Shown: piece by piece, positions 7,216 to 13,964 of the stretch
Numbering within the stretch: position 1 is the first letter of the stretch
How the letters are laid out: the number at the start of each line of letters is the position of its first letter
Origin: Candidatus Bathyarchaeota archaeon
GTDB lineage: Archaea > Thermoproteota > Bathyarchaeia > Bathyarchaeales > UBA233
DNA: 15,940 nucleotides
Direction: 5' to 3'
NCBI GenBank assembly: GCA_004376975.1
Contig: SOJA01000135.1
Span: 1-15,940, forward strand
Translations under genes and position numbers: made by a program
Notes under the pieces: model-generated
The model's database searches: none
The model's input: only the letters and a program-made list of their open reading frames with translations
What the model was told of the DNA's origin: nothing

Positions 7216-7282
7216 CGGGGTCTGTCCGTTATGAGTTCTTCATCTGTATAAGATCAGACTGGGACGGCTACATCATCCCCCG
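7216..7282 (-). ncRNA. C/D box sRNA (2'-O-methylation guide), candidate
   Basis: Read on the minus strand, every part of an archaeal C/D guide is present with ideal spacing. In order they are: terminal stem CGGGG (7282-7278); C box ATGATGT (7276-7270); a 12-base guide (7269-7258); D' box CTGA (7257-7254); a 10-base spacer; C' box ATGAAGA (7243-7237); a second 12-base guide (7236-7225); D box CAGA (7224-7221); and CCCCG closing the stem (7220-7216). Both kink-turns replace the usual U-U pair with a Watson-Crick pair. In C/D the change is U to A in D; in C'/D' it is U to A in C'. The first guide (AGCCGTCCCAGT) is complementary, with one G-U pair, to the 23S rRNA P-loop as I recall it. The box architecture is seen directly; the target is inferred. 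Confidence 0.75.
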
Positions 7283-7303
7283 ATAGGAACTAAGGGGTAA
7301 CAG

Positions 7304-7312
7304 CCAAATAAG
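7304..7312 (-). promoter_or_regulatory. TATA box of the C/D sRNA
   Basis: On the minus strand CTTATTTGG lies about 26 bases upstream of the predicted 5' end of the sRNA. That is the standard archaeal TATA-to-start distance and supports independent transcription rather than processing from the Pop5 mRNA, which ends just upstream. Confidence 0.6.
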
Positions 7313-7326
7313 TTTTCACGCAAAGG

Positions 7327-7647
7327 CTACTGCTTCATCTTCTTTGAAAGCGTCCTTATGGTTCCTGAAACCCTCAGAACGTGTATGGCCACTGGTTTAT
7401 CCCCTATTTTTGTTATCGATGCCAAAGCTGATCTAACCATATCAACAGCTGTGTGTGCAGAGCGTAAAATGACGAATTTCGTTTCAGCATCATAATCGAT
7501 TAAAGCTAAACCTGTCCAACTTGCACCATATTCTCCATAAAGCTTTAAAACGGCATCCCAAACTGCACTCATAAATTCCCTCGAATTAAACGTCTCCTTG
7601 GAATCTATCTCTAACGCTAAATAACGGCGTCTCGTCTTTCTTAGCAA
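7327..7647 (-). CDS. rnp2: RNase P protein subunit Pop5 (Rnp2)
   Basis: The 106-residue protein is of normal length for archaeal Pop5. The opening RRRYLALEI strand and the alpha/beta pattern ending in HVLRVSGTIRTLSKK are typical of the family. Pop5 pairs with Rpp30 and binds the catalytic domain of RNase P RNA, promoting removal of 5' leaders from pre-tRNA. It starts with TTG at 7647, overlapping the last seven bases of the Rpp30 gene, so translation is probably coupled. It is the last gene of the eL15 operon. The C/D sRNA follows 45 bases downstream on the same strand. Confidence 0.9.
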   Translation of the reverse strand: MLRKTRRRYLALEIDSKETFNSREFMSAVWDAVLKLYGEYGASWTGLALIDYDAETKFVILRSAHTAVDMVRSALASITKIGDKPVAIHVLRVSGTIRTLSKKMKQ

Positions 7648-8375
7648 TCTTTCCCGCTCCTGAGTAGCCTTATGCCAGGTGCAACAAAATTTGGGCTTAG
7701 CTTTTCCCTGTTTCGTTTCACAATGGCAACAGAATTTGTTGAGACTGCTTCTACAGCTAAGCGCTTATCTAAGTCAAAAAGCGATGTTAAAGCTACTATT
7801 TCTCGAGGTTTTCTCATGAACAGTTCGGTTGAAGCTCCACTTGAAATAACAATTGAAATGTGGAAGCCTTCTGCTATTGCTACTTCTCTCCGTAGACTTG
7901 ACAGAAGCCTGATTCTTGCTGGTCCTTCCAAGGTAAGCAAGAGGTTTATGTCTATTTCTAATGAACTTAAAGCATTGGAAGCTAGTTCAGCTTCTGCTTT
8001 GTCAAAGAATCTTTTTCGGGGACTGTAGAAAGGAAAGTTTAAGAGGTCTACACGACGGTCTTTAGCTGCTTGCCTTGCAACAGGCTTAGATACGCACAGT
8101 ACTGCAATTATCTCAAATCTTCTTCTAAGCTTTCTTAGACTTCTTGTCAGCTCTTGTGGCGTGTGTGGCTTCAAATCCACACGTGGAGCAAAGTCCATTT
8201 TGTATTCTTTACAAGTGTTTTCCAGTTTTCGGATTACTTGTTTGGGAAAACCTTGTGGAAACGGCATTGCAATTAGTTGATATCCAAGCTCAGAGGCTTT
8301 TCTTATCAAACGCTCAGCTGATTTCTCATTTCTCAAATCAGGGCACAAATGCAGATCAGCGTATTTTGGCTTCAT
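7641..8375 (-). CDS. rnp3: RNase P protein subunit Rpp30 (Rnp3)
   Basis: The 244-residue protein has the TIM-barrel-like Rpp30 fold. It shows the N-terminal YADLHLCPD (residues 5-13) and the conserved VISSGAST with MRKPREI near residues 180-195. As the partner of Pop5 in the RNase P holoenzyme it stabilises the catalytic RNA domain. Its ATG overlaps the stop of the upstream gene by four bases (ATGA), and its own stop overlaps the Pop5 start, so the three are translated as a coupled set. The plus-strand frames opposite are shadows. Confidence 0.93.
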   Translation of the reverse strand: MKPKYADLHLCPDLRNEKSAERLIRKASELGYQLIAMPFPQGFPKQVIRKLENTCKEYKMDFAPRVDLKPHTPQELTRSLRKLRRRFEIIAVLCVSKPVARQAAKDRRVDLLNFPFYSPRKRFFDKAEAELASNALSSLEIDINLLLTLEGPARIRLLSSLRREVAIAEGFHISIVISSGASTELFMRKPREIVALTSLFDLDKRLAVEAVSTNSVAIVKRNREKLSPNFVAPGIRLLRSGKDC

Positions 8376-8818
8376 GGAAGCATCCCGTGTTTTCTGCAGG
8401 TTTCCACTATTTCTTCTACCAATGATTTTCTGAAGTGTATCCTAAAATGTATCGAATCGTCTAAACGAAGTTTCAGTTCACTCAAATAAGCAGATTGTTT
8501 GTCAAGTCTGATGAAAAGGTTTCCTTTGTTCAAATGCTGTCTTACCTCGCTGTTCAAAAGCTCTTTATCAGGCTTATTCAAATCAGAAGCTAGCTTTCTG
8601 AAGACTGCATCAACAGCATCCTTCTTCTTGATTCTGGCTTCAATAAGGATTATTGGGTTGTTATAATATCCTTTCAAATTAGTTTTTCTGAACACAACTT
8701 GGTCAGCCAATTCTGTGGGGAGTGTGTTGCAAACAGCTTTTACAATTTTTTCGGCGTCTTCCGTTGCGTGAACGAAGACCCGAATGTCGATGTATGCTAT
8801 GGATACTTCAGAAGACAA
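8372..8818 (-). CDS. RNA-binding protein of the COG1325 (predicted exosome-associated) family
   Basis: The 148-residue protein matches in length and pattern the archaeal family annotated as a predicted exosome subunit or RNA-binding protein. It has an N-terminal strand (AYIDIRVFVHATED), a central segment (PIILIEARIKKKDAVDAVFRKL), and the conserved C-terminal RLDKQSAYLSELKL then IHFRIHF. These genes sit next to rnp3 and eL15 in many archaea, which fits an RNA processing or decay role. The start appears to be TTG at 8818, because no in-frame ATG precedes the conserved region. An ATGATG in another frame lies just upstream. The downstream Rpp30 gene overlaps by four bases. Confidence 0.85.
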   Translation of the reverse strand: MSSEVSIAYIDIRVFVHATEDAEKIVKAVCNTLPTELADQVVFRKTNLKGYYNNPIILIEARIKKKDAVDAVFRKLASDLNKPDKELLNSEVRQHLNKGNLFIRLDKQSAYLSELKLRLDDSIHFRIHFRKSLVEEIVETCRKHGMLP

Positions 8819-8845
8819 AGTTCATCATGTTGCTTATATAGGAAT

Positions 8846-9085
8846 TTAACTTTTAGGTTTTTTTCTTTTCTCAGGTTCAGAGGCTTTCTTCTTGCTTCTC
8901 AAGAATTTCTTGACGACATTAGTGTTTTCTTTATAGGCTGTTTTTCTTCTAGAATCCACTGGAATGCTAAGTTTTTTTGCTTCTTTGAGGCTTAGTCCAG
9001 CTTTTTTCAGCTCTTCTCGGCTGAAGCCTTTTCCGTATCGTTGTTTTCCGTCTTTTTTGATTATTTTCGGTTTAATTGTTATCAT
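8846..9085 (-). CDS. rpl13e: large-subunit ribosomal protein eL13
   Basis: The 79-residue basic protein has the archaeal eL13 core: RYGKGFSREELKKAGL, then EAKKLSIPVDSRRKTAYKEN, and a Lys-rich tail. It is a component of the 50S subunit. eL13 is found in TACK and related archaea and is missing from most Euryarchaeota as far as I recall, which helps place this genome. It starts at ATG 9085, five bases after the eL15 stop, and its ribosome-binding site (GAGGAG) lies inside the last codons of eL15. Confidence 0.88.
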   Translation of the reverse strand: MITIKPKIIKKDGKQRYGKGFSREELKKAGLSLKEAKKLSIPVDSRRKTAYKENTNVVKKFLRSKKKASEPEKRKKPKS

Positions 9086-9090
9086 GGAGA

Positions 9091-9669
9091 TTATTTTTCT
9101 CCTCTGGCTGATTTTCTGCTTGGTCTAACTTTTTCTGCTCCGCGTCCCTTTCTCCTTAAGCCTCTGACTTTCTTACCTGCGCTTGTCAAACCTCTGAAAA
9201 CCCTTCTATGATGCTGTTTTTCACATATCCAATTGGTTTCTTTATCAGCTTCTATGGCTGGGTGATGTGGGTCGACCATTATTATTTCAAACCATTTTGA
9301 GCGTCCATCCTCGGCTACCCAATAAGAGTTTAGAACTTCAAGGTTTGGAAACTTCTTTGCAGTTCTTTCTTCCCCGATGAGTCTCATGCTCTTAGCTAGC
9401 TTGTGCTTTGTCACGCCCATTCTTTTTTGTCTTCTTCCAGAGCGCGGTCTCTTCTTTCTAAATCCGGCTCTCCTTACACGAATACGAGCAACGACGAACC
9501 CTTGTTTTGCTTTGTATCCTAATCTTCTGGCTCTGTCTAGACGTGTTGGTTTTTCTATGCGGACTACTGCTGATTGCCTACGCCATTTTATTAATCTTTG
9601 GCGCATTAATTCCTTTACGAACGACTTTTCCGGTTTTGCCCACGCCTTAGCAATGTATTTATACGCCAT
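9091..9669 (-). CDS. rpl15e: large-subunit ribosomal protein eL15
   Basis: The 192-residue, strongly basic protein carries the family hallmarks. The N terminus is [10 protein letters not shown]. It then has [10 protein letters not shown] and [15 protein letters not shown], followed by [24 protein letters not shown] and the DPHHPAI segment. Full length matches archaeal eL15. It is the first gene of a five-gene minus-strand operon for translation and tRNA processing. The start is ATG with GAGGTG five bases upstream (9675-9680), a strong site, and a TATA box at 9766-9778. Confidence 0.96.
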   Translation of the reverse strand: MAYKYIAKAWAKPEKSFVKELMRQRLIKWRRQSAVVRIEKPTRLDRARRLGYKAKQGFVVARIRVRRAGFRKKRPRSGRRQKRMGVTKHKLAKSMRLIGEERTAKKFPNLEVLNSYWVAEDGRSKWFEIIMVDPHHPAIEADKETNWICEKQHHRRVFRGLTSAGKKVRGLRRKGRGAEKVRPSRKSARGEK

Positions 9670-9778
9670 TTTTTCACCTCACTCTCTAGTTTATGGTTCA
9701 GCCTACCGGCCACATCCCAGCGGACACCTATCCGCCAATAGCTCTATCTCATAGCGCCCTACAACAAAATAAACTTTT
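9670..9778 (-). promoter_or_regulatory. eL15 operon promoter and structured leader
   Basis: On the minus strand AAAAGTTTATTTT (9766-9778) is a good TATA box and predicts a start near 9745, giving a leader of about 75 bases. The leader contains a perfect hairpin GCGGA-(6)-TCCGC (9720-9735) followed by G-rich sequence and the GAGGTG ribosome-binding site. Ribosomal protein leaders often bind their own product; whether this one does is inference. Confidence 0.45.
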
Positions 9779-9941
9779 CCAGAGAGCTTCCATAGTTTCC
9801 AGCAGTGCTTTATTTGCGTTTTCTGAAGGTTTTGTTATCGTCTTTGTGTTCCATGCAACATACCTTGAACCTGCTTTAAGTTTGTAAGCATCCCCTCCGT
9901 TATACGGTCACAACTCGGACCAAATATTCCGCAATGAACAT
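9749..9941 (-). pseudogene. possible remnant of a small gene, frameshifted
   Basis: A minus-strand ATG at 9941 opens a plausible peptide (MFIAEYLVRVVTV) that stops at 9900. One base out of frame, protein-like sequence continues (YNGGDAYKLKAGSRYVAWNT and on, about 45 codons) to a TGA at 9749, but has no start codon of its own. Joined, they give a product of about 60 residues. The end overlaps the eL15 TATA box. It may be a decayed gene or chance; no family is recognised. Confidence 0.25.
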
Positions 9942-10175
9942 ATTACCAAATAGCTTGTAGTCTATGTCTACATATATCATTACGTTTTGAAAAATCCAAG
10001 TCTCAGCAACTCTTTAACACACAGCAACCCTACTGTCTTGTCAGAGACCGCCTGTTTTGTTAAAAATCTTGCTCACACCATCAATCTTTCGGCCCAGAGA
10101 CCATTTTTTTGTGTTGAATTTGACAAAGTAACATTGTGTCCGACAAAGAAAGGGGGAGTGATTTAGGTTTGGATG
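9942..10175. other. intergenic stretch, nothing convincing
   Basis: No gene, RNA or repeat could be supported here. On the minus strand, just after the binding-protein gene, a C-then-T-rich stretch (about 10148-10157) could aid termination. Confidence 0.4.
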
Positions 10176-12440
10176 TTATGGTGGTGGTTTTCCCCATTTC
10201 ATTCCATATTTGCCTGTGATTATGACTATATCGTAGATGCCTACGTGTCCTAGATCACTCATATCTAGGTCAGCTCCTAGGAAGTACTGTGGATCATACG
10301 GACCGTCACCGCGGTGGCAATAACTTGCGGTAGCTTTGACTACATCGAAAATGTTAATCTGGAAGTAGCCGCTGCGAGGTTTAGGTGCCTCCCCCCAATA
10401 CCACCGCCAGTCAGTTTCACCCAAGGGTGGATCTAAGAAGAAATGCATGTTCTTTTTGAGGTCAAACGGGCTAGTGTATGGATAGTGTGATCCCAAGCTG
10501 TACATGGTATCTTGCCATGTAAGTCCATGATCAGAGCCCAAGTAGTAACCTGTTGGCTTCCATTTAGGTGTGTAGTAGGCGGCATAGTAAGTGCCGGCTG
10601 GCTGAGGTTTTAGAAAGTGGATGACGTTGTGACAGTTTTCGGTGGAATTAACTACAATGTCGTAATCTACACCCTCCACCATCAGAGACGTCTCAAAGGA
10701 TAGACCGACCATTTGAACCACCTGTTGGTCTGTGAATTGATATTCGGTTGAAGCTGAAACAGCAGGTAGCGAGAAGGAAACGTTGCTCACGTAACACAGT
10801 TGTGAAATCACCTCGTTTTTAGGCAGAAGCGGCATTTCTGTTCCAACATCGTAGAGGAGTGAATAGTCATACTTGTCAAAGTACACTTCTACTGTGTGAT
10901 CGTCAACTATTCGAGTGTGATGTACGTCCATCACCACGGGCCAGTTCCACGCGTCACTGAAAGCATAATGATACCAAATCGTGAACTCTACGTCATGTGC
11001 GGTGTAGTTCCTCATGAAGAGGCCAGAGACTGGTGCAACGATTCCAACATCCTTTCTGATCCAGTAAGTAGCATTTGTTTTAGCCTCGACTCCCTGAGAT
11101 TCCCTCCATGTACCAACTTGCCAATCTTGGGCAACCCAAGGCTGATCACTAGTGAGATCATATGGATTAACTTTTAGAAGATGTGGGTAGATACTGTTTA
11201 GTATTTCCCAATCTTGCAGCCAAGATGAATACATAACGTTCAATGCATTGGGTGTGCTAATTGCGATTCTTACTGGGGCATTCTCATCTGCTCTGTAAGC
11301 ATTGATGTAAGTGTACCTATTGTTGATTCCTGTTCCGTCCATGCATATTACACCGGGAACCTGTTTTCGCCAAGCCTGGAACGCTAGAGACGTCCATACT
11401 GGTACAGATACACAATTGTCAGCCATGTACCCGCAGGCTTTTTTGCATGTCACCTTCGCTTCTTCTAGGCTGTGAGCAAAATACAATTCTTCTAGATATT
11501 GATCAAGAACAGGATGCTCACAATTCGTTACATAATTTAACCCGCCTTCACACCAGAACTGACTGTGATAACAAAAATACAAATGCGTTGGAAACCGTCC
11601 TGTAATGAAGCCGCTTGTATAAACATGATAGTCTCTCGAGTCGAGGATAAAGGGAAAAATGAATGGATCAGGCTCAACCTTGTTAGATTTGAAGCCTCCA
11701 CTTACATACCCTTCCGGCCATTGAGCTGAGGCTAAGGTGCTCTGCAGTTGAGAAACCAAATAGCTACCTATCTGCGATCCACCTGCTACGTTCACATTGA
11801 CAAGTACTTCAAGAGGGTATGAGGTTGTATCTTCGCCATAAATGCCTGGCCAGTCAACTGGGTAGTTTAGCCATCCGTTTCCATCGGTGTCGTTCAAGCC
11901 TAAGGTTGCAAGCAGCTGAGCAGCCGTGTTTGGATCGTATGGATAAGGATAGTTTGAACCGACAACGCTTTCGTTGCACCAGCTTCTTTGTGGGGCAGGC
12001 ATAGGCTGGTCTATTCTTACTCCTCCACCTTGCAGTATGTTTCTGATAATGAATGTTTTGTTAACTAGATGGGCAATTGCTTGCCTGACTTCAAGTCTGT
12101 TTGTAGGCGATTGGGCGTTAGGATAACTAGGGATGCTGTAATTGTTGTTCAAAGCGTACTCGAAATAATCAAGCGTTGGGTAGCCAGAAATCAGGAGGGA
12201 AGTGTCTACTTCAACGTCCATCTTCTGATCGGGACCCAAATCCATACATAAAATATCAACTTCATCGGCTTTCAACGCTGCATACGCATCCTCTGGACTG
12301 GAGTACGGGTCAAAAACTAGGTCACTTCTTGCAGATGCTGCTGCTGAAATAACAATATATGTGGGGCTCAACAGTAGAACAGCTGTGAAAAACATTACAT
12401 ACATGCTTGTTTTTCTAAACATATTCTTTCCGTTCTTCAC
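10176..12440 (-). CDS. secreted ABC-transporter substrate-binding protein, SBP_bac_5-like, orphan
   Basis: The 754-residue protein has an N-terminal signal segment (hydrophobic about residues 12-34). Its body has features of the family-5 (oligopeptide-type) binding proteins: PTNRLEVRQAIAHLVNK (about 112-128), YDPNTAAQLLATLG (168-181), and a second region with LNSIYPHLLKVNP and QPWVAQDW (414-440) then YTAHDVEFTI (479-488). In typical members the last set is near the N terminus, so the order here is permuted. The tail DLDMSDLGHVGIYDIVI (from 724) resembles a degenerate dockerin-like calcium repeat. Around ten Cys suggest disulfides outside the cell. No permease or ATPase gene is adjacent. GTG at 12440 is the long start; an ATG six codons in is the alternative. 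Confidence 0.85.
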   Translation of the reverse strand: MKNGKNMFRKTSMYVMFFTAVLLLSPTYIVISAAASARSDLVFDPYSSPEDAYAALKADEVDILCMDLGPDQKMDVEVDTSLLISGYPTLDYFEYALNNNYSIPSYPNAQSPTNRLEVRQAIAHLVNKTFIIRNILQGGGVRIDQPMPAPQRSWCNESVVGSNYPYPYDPNTAAQLLATLGLNDTDGNGWLNYPVDWPGIYGEDTTSYPLEVLVNVNVAGGSQIGSYLVSQLQSTLASAQWPEGYVSGGFKSNKVEPDPFIFPFILDSRDYHVYTSGFITGRFPTHLYFCYHSQFWCEGGLNYVTNCEHPVLDQYLEELYFAHSLEEAKVTCKKACGYMADNCVSVPVWTSLAFQAWRKQVPGVICMDGTGINNRYTYINAYRADENAPVRIAISTPNALNVMYSSWLQDWEILNSIYPHLLKVNPYDLTSDQPWVAQDWQVGTWRESQGVEAKTNATYWIRKDVGIVAPVSGLFMRNYTAHDVEFTIWYHYAFSDAWNWPVVMDVHHTRIVDDHTVEVYFDKYDYSLLYDVGTEMPLLPKNEVISQLCYVSNVSFSLPAVSASTEYQFTDQQVVQMVGLSFETSLMVEGVDYDIVVNSTENCHNVIHFLKPQPAGTYYAAYYTPKWKPTGYYLGSDHGLTWQDTMYSLGSHYPYTSPFDLKKNMHFFLDPPLGETDWRWYWGEAPKPRSGYFQINIFDVVKATASYCHRGDGPYDPQYFLGADLDMSDLGHVGIYDIVIITGKYGMKWGKPPP

Positions 12441-12445
12441 AAATC

Positions 12446-12457
12446 TAGGTATACCTA
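12446..12457. promoter_or_regulatory. palindrome in the binding-protein leader (operator candidate)
   Basis: TAGGTATACCTA is a perfect 12-base palindrome beginning six bases upstream of the GTG start of the binding-protein gene. It lies in the transcribed leader, between the predicted start site and the start codon. It could be a repressor site. Confidence 0.4.
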
Positions 12458-12460
12458 CTA

Positions 12461-12477
12461 TGTTCCAAGATGGAACA
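12461..12477. promoter_or_regulatory. inverted repeat at the binding-protein transcription start (operator candidate)
   Basis: TGTTCCA-AGA-TGGAACA has perfect seven-base arms. It covers the transcription start predicted from the TATA element at 12496-12505, an ideal position for a regulator that blocks initiation, and sits three bases from the neighbouring palindrome. Confidence 0.5.
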
Positions 12478-12495
12478 AGAGAAGATACGCCTTCA

Positions 12496-12505
12496 CCATA
12501 TAATA
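12496..12505 (-). promoter_or_regulatory. TATA box of the binding-protein gene
   Basis: On the minus strand TATTATATGG lies about 26 bases upstream of a predicted start near 12475, which gives a leader of about 35 bases. Confidence 0.5.
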
Positions 12506-12787
12506 CTGGGCAGACAGATTTAACAGTTTCGTCTCACCGTCAAACGCGTGACGCTTTCAGATTAATGTTGGGATACATAAAAAGAACTTGTTTCATAAAC
12601 GAGTGATTCTAGACTTAATTGGAAAGACACCGTTCTCTTCAAATACTGTCAAAGCAATAAATAGACAAGGAAAAATCCGGCAATCTGAGAAAACTTCGTC
12701 CAGATCTATTTTGAATATCAAGCAGAAACGCTGTTACGTCTCGCAAGCTTTGCACAACAAAGAGTTTTTCCACAAATAACATTCGTC
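12506..12787. other. intergenic region without a supported gene
   Basis: Short plus-strand frames here have poor composition and no ribosome-binding sites, so none is called. One small dyad, CGTCA-(6)-TGACG, lies at 12538-12553. Confidence 0.4.
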
Positions 12788-12794
12788 AAAAAAG
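12788..12794 (-). terminator. T-run after tRNA-Leu
   Basis: On the minus strand a run of six T follows the tRNA-Leu gene by about 22 bases and is a plausible terminator. Confidence 0.4.
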
Positions 12795-12816
12795 ACATCA
12801 GGGTGTTTCGCTCTCT

Positions 12817-12902
12817 TGGTGCGGAGGGTGGGGTTTGAACCCACGAACGCCTACGCGACAAGGTCCTAAGCCTTGCTCCTTTGACCACTCGGACACCCCC
12901 GC
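12817..12902 (-). tRNA. tRNA-Leu(TAG)
   Basis: The acceptor strands GCGGGGG and CCTCCGC pair with one G-U. The anticodon arm is GCAAGG-CTTAGGA-CCTTGT, giving anticodon UAG for leucine. There is a long variable arm and a T arm GTGGG-TTCAAAC-CCCAC. The body spans 12820-12902 with discriminator A; CCA is encoded at 12817-12819. A TATA element (AAATATAAAAGAG on the minus strand, about 12933-12945) is correctly placed upstream. It is divergent from the tRNA-Thr half and integrase. Confidence 0.93.
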
Positions 12903-12969
12903 AACCGTCAGTTTCAAAATTGAGACAGTATTCTCTTTTATATTTACCTAACCATCAAGGCTGAAACCC

Positions 12970-12982
12970 TTAAAACATAAAA
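12970..12982 (+). promoter_or_regulatory. TATA box for the tRNA-Thr half and integrase
   Basis: TTAAAACATAAAA is centred about 26 bases before 13002. A transcript starting there would begin just before the integrase ATG (13005) and the tRNA 5' end (13013). This looks like the original tRNA-Thr promoter. After integration it would drive the integrase as a nearly leaderless mRNA. Confidence 0.5.
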
Positions 12983-13004
12983 AACTCCTCTAACACTAGT
13001 AATT

Positions 13005-13889
13005 ATGCATGTGCCTCGGTGGCCTAGCCTGGTTGGGCATCGCCTTGGTAAGGTAATTATACACAAAACTGACATTGATTGGGATAGCTTCAAGGATTAT
13101 GTCTTTAAGAAGTATGCTGAATCCTATGCAAGGAATATCTATCTGTACGCAAGGAAATATGTGGAGTTAATCAATAATCCTTCTGCGATAGAGGTATTTA
13201 GCAATTCTAAGAAGAATCATATACTGAAGAGTTTCATAGCTCTCTCTAAATACTATGGTTTCTATCAGCAATTCAAGAAGATACTGGAAGACTATGGAGT
13301 TACATGGAGTCATACGAGTTCTGTTGATTCATTCTTCAGGATATTGAATAACTCCAATAGTAATGTTCTGAAATGGTATGACAAAGCCATAGAAGTACTA
13401 GATGACAATGATCTGAGTATGTATCTTGGATTTGTTCTGTTGTCTGGTCTAAGGAAATCGGAAGCTGTTGATTCTTTCAATTTGATGATAAAGTTAGATG
13501 ACAAGGACAAGCTCAATGATTACTACAATGAAGAACTAAAAACCATTGAACATTTCAGATATCCAGATTTGTTCTTTAGACAAACCAAGAACGTTTTCAT
13601 TTCTATGATACCCAAGGACATGATAATGCAAATAGTTCAATGTCAACCTGTAACCTATGAGACGATACGAAAGAGACTCTACAGAAGAGGATTAAACATA
13701 AGGATTAGAGACCTAAGAGACTACTACGCTACATTCATGGTTAGACATGGCTTAATTAGAGAAGAAGTAGACCTATTGCAGGGTCGTATTCCACCAAACA
13801 TATTCATTAGACACTACTGGAGCCCTTCGTTCAAAGAGTTAAGAGACAGAACGTTAAAAGCAACAAAGCAATTAGAACAAACACTCTAA
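13005..13889 (+). CDS. int: archaeal tyrosine recombinase/integrase
   Basis: The 294-residue integrase has an N-terminal arm/core-binding region (about 22-105: DWDSFKDYVFKKYAESYARN, then KKNHILKSFIALSKYYGFY) and a catalytic domain. Visible catalytic residues are Arg150 in LLSGLRKSEA, Lys195 in RQTKN, Arg238 in IRDLRDYYA, Arg261 in LLQGR at the usual His/Trp position, and Tyr271 in FIRHYWSP, the nucleophile. The canonical HxxR His is replaced (RDLR), as is common in archaeal integrases. It should integrate and excise the element. Residues 3-17 are encoded by the tRNA-Thr half, and the ATG lies eight bases outside it in presumed host DNA. No other start codon precedes the conserved region, so the free circular form must use a different upstream start. 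A T-rich terminator follows. Confidence 0.92.
   Translation: MHVPRWPSLVGHRLGKVIIHKTDIDWDSFKDYVFKKYAESYARNIYLYARKYVELINNPSAIEVFSNSKKNHILKSFIALSKYYGFYQQFKKILEDYGVTWSHTSSVDSFFRILNNSNSNVLKWYDKAIEVLDDNDLSMYLGFVLLSGLRKSEAVDSFNLMIKLDDKDKLNDYYNEELKTIEHFRYPDLFFRQTKNVFISMIPKDMIMQIVQCQPVTYETIRKRLYRRGLNIRIRDLRDYYATFMVRHGLIREEVDLLQGRIPPNIFIRHYWSPSFKELRDRTLKATKQLEQTL
13013..13053 (+). other. 5' half of tRNA-Thr(GGT): probable attachment site of an integrated element
   Basis: The sequence follows a tRNA-Thr gene exactly through the anticodon loop. It has acceptor strand GCCTCGG, then TG, D arm GCCT-AGCCTGGTT-GGGC, A26, anticodon stem TCGCC and loop TTGGTAA (anticodon GGU), then GG of the 3' stem. After 13053 it diverges. 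No T arm, variable loop or acceptor 3' strand is found in the next several hundred bases, so it is not an intron-containing gene in this window. It is a half tRNA fused in frame to the integrase gene, as expected at one end of an element that recombined in the anticodon loop. The intact tRNA-Thr should lie at the far end, outside the window. Confidence 0.8.
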
Positions 13890-13906
13890 TTTTCCTTTTT
13901 TTATTT
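13890..13906 (+). terminator. T-rich terminator of the integrase gene
   Basis: TTTTCC followed by a run of seven T and further T-rich sequence lies directly after the integrase stop codon, the usual archaeal termination signal. Confidence 0.55.
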
Positions 13907-13964
13907 CATCACCTAAACACAAGAATTATGACAAAAAGGAGGGTTTACTAATAGAATGTTTCAC

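Noticed and set aside
8786..8826. C box ATGATGA and CTGA ten bases apart on the minus strand
   Set aside because: There is no C'/D pair and no terminal stem, and it lies over the start of the COG1325-type gene, so it is probably chance.
12361..12779. Two plus-strand ORFs (81 and 63 codons)
   Set aside because: One overlaps the binding-protein gene start in antisense; both have poor composition, no ribosome-binding site and no recognisable fold.
13013..13300. Intron-containing or split tRNA-Thr
   Set aside because: No 3' half (T arm or CCGAGGC acceptor strand) was found downstream, and the integrase frame begins within the half, so an attachment site explains it better than a trans-spliced tRNA.
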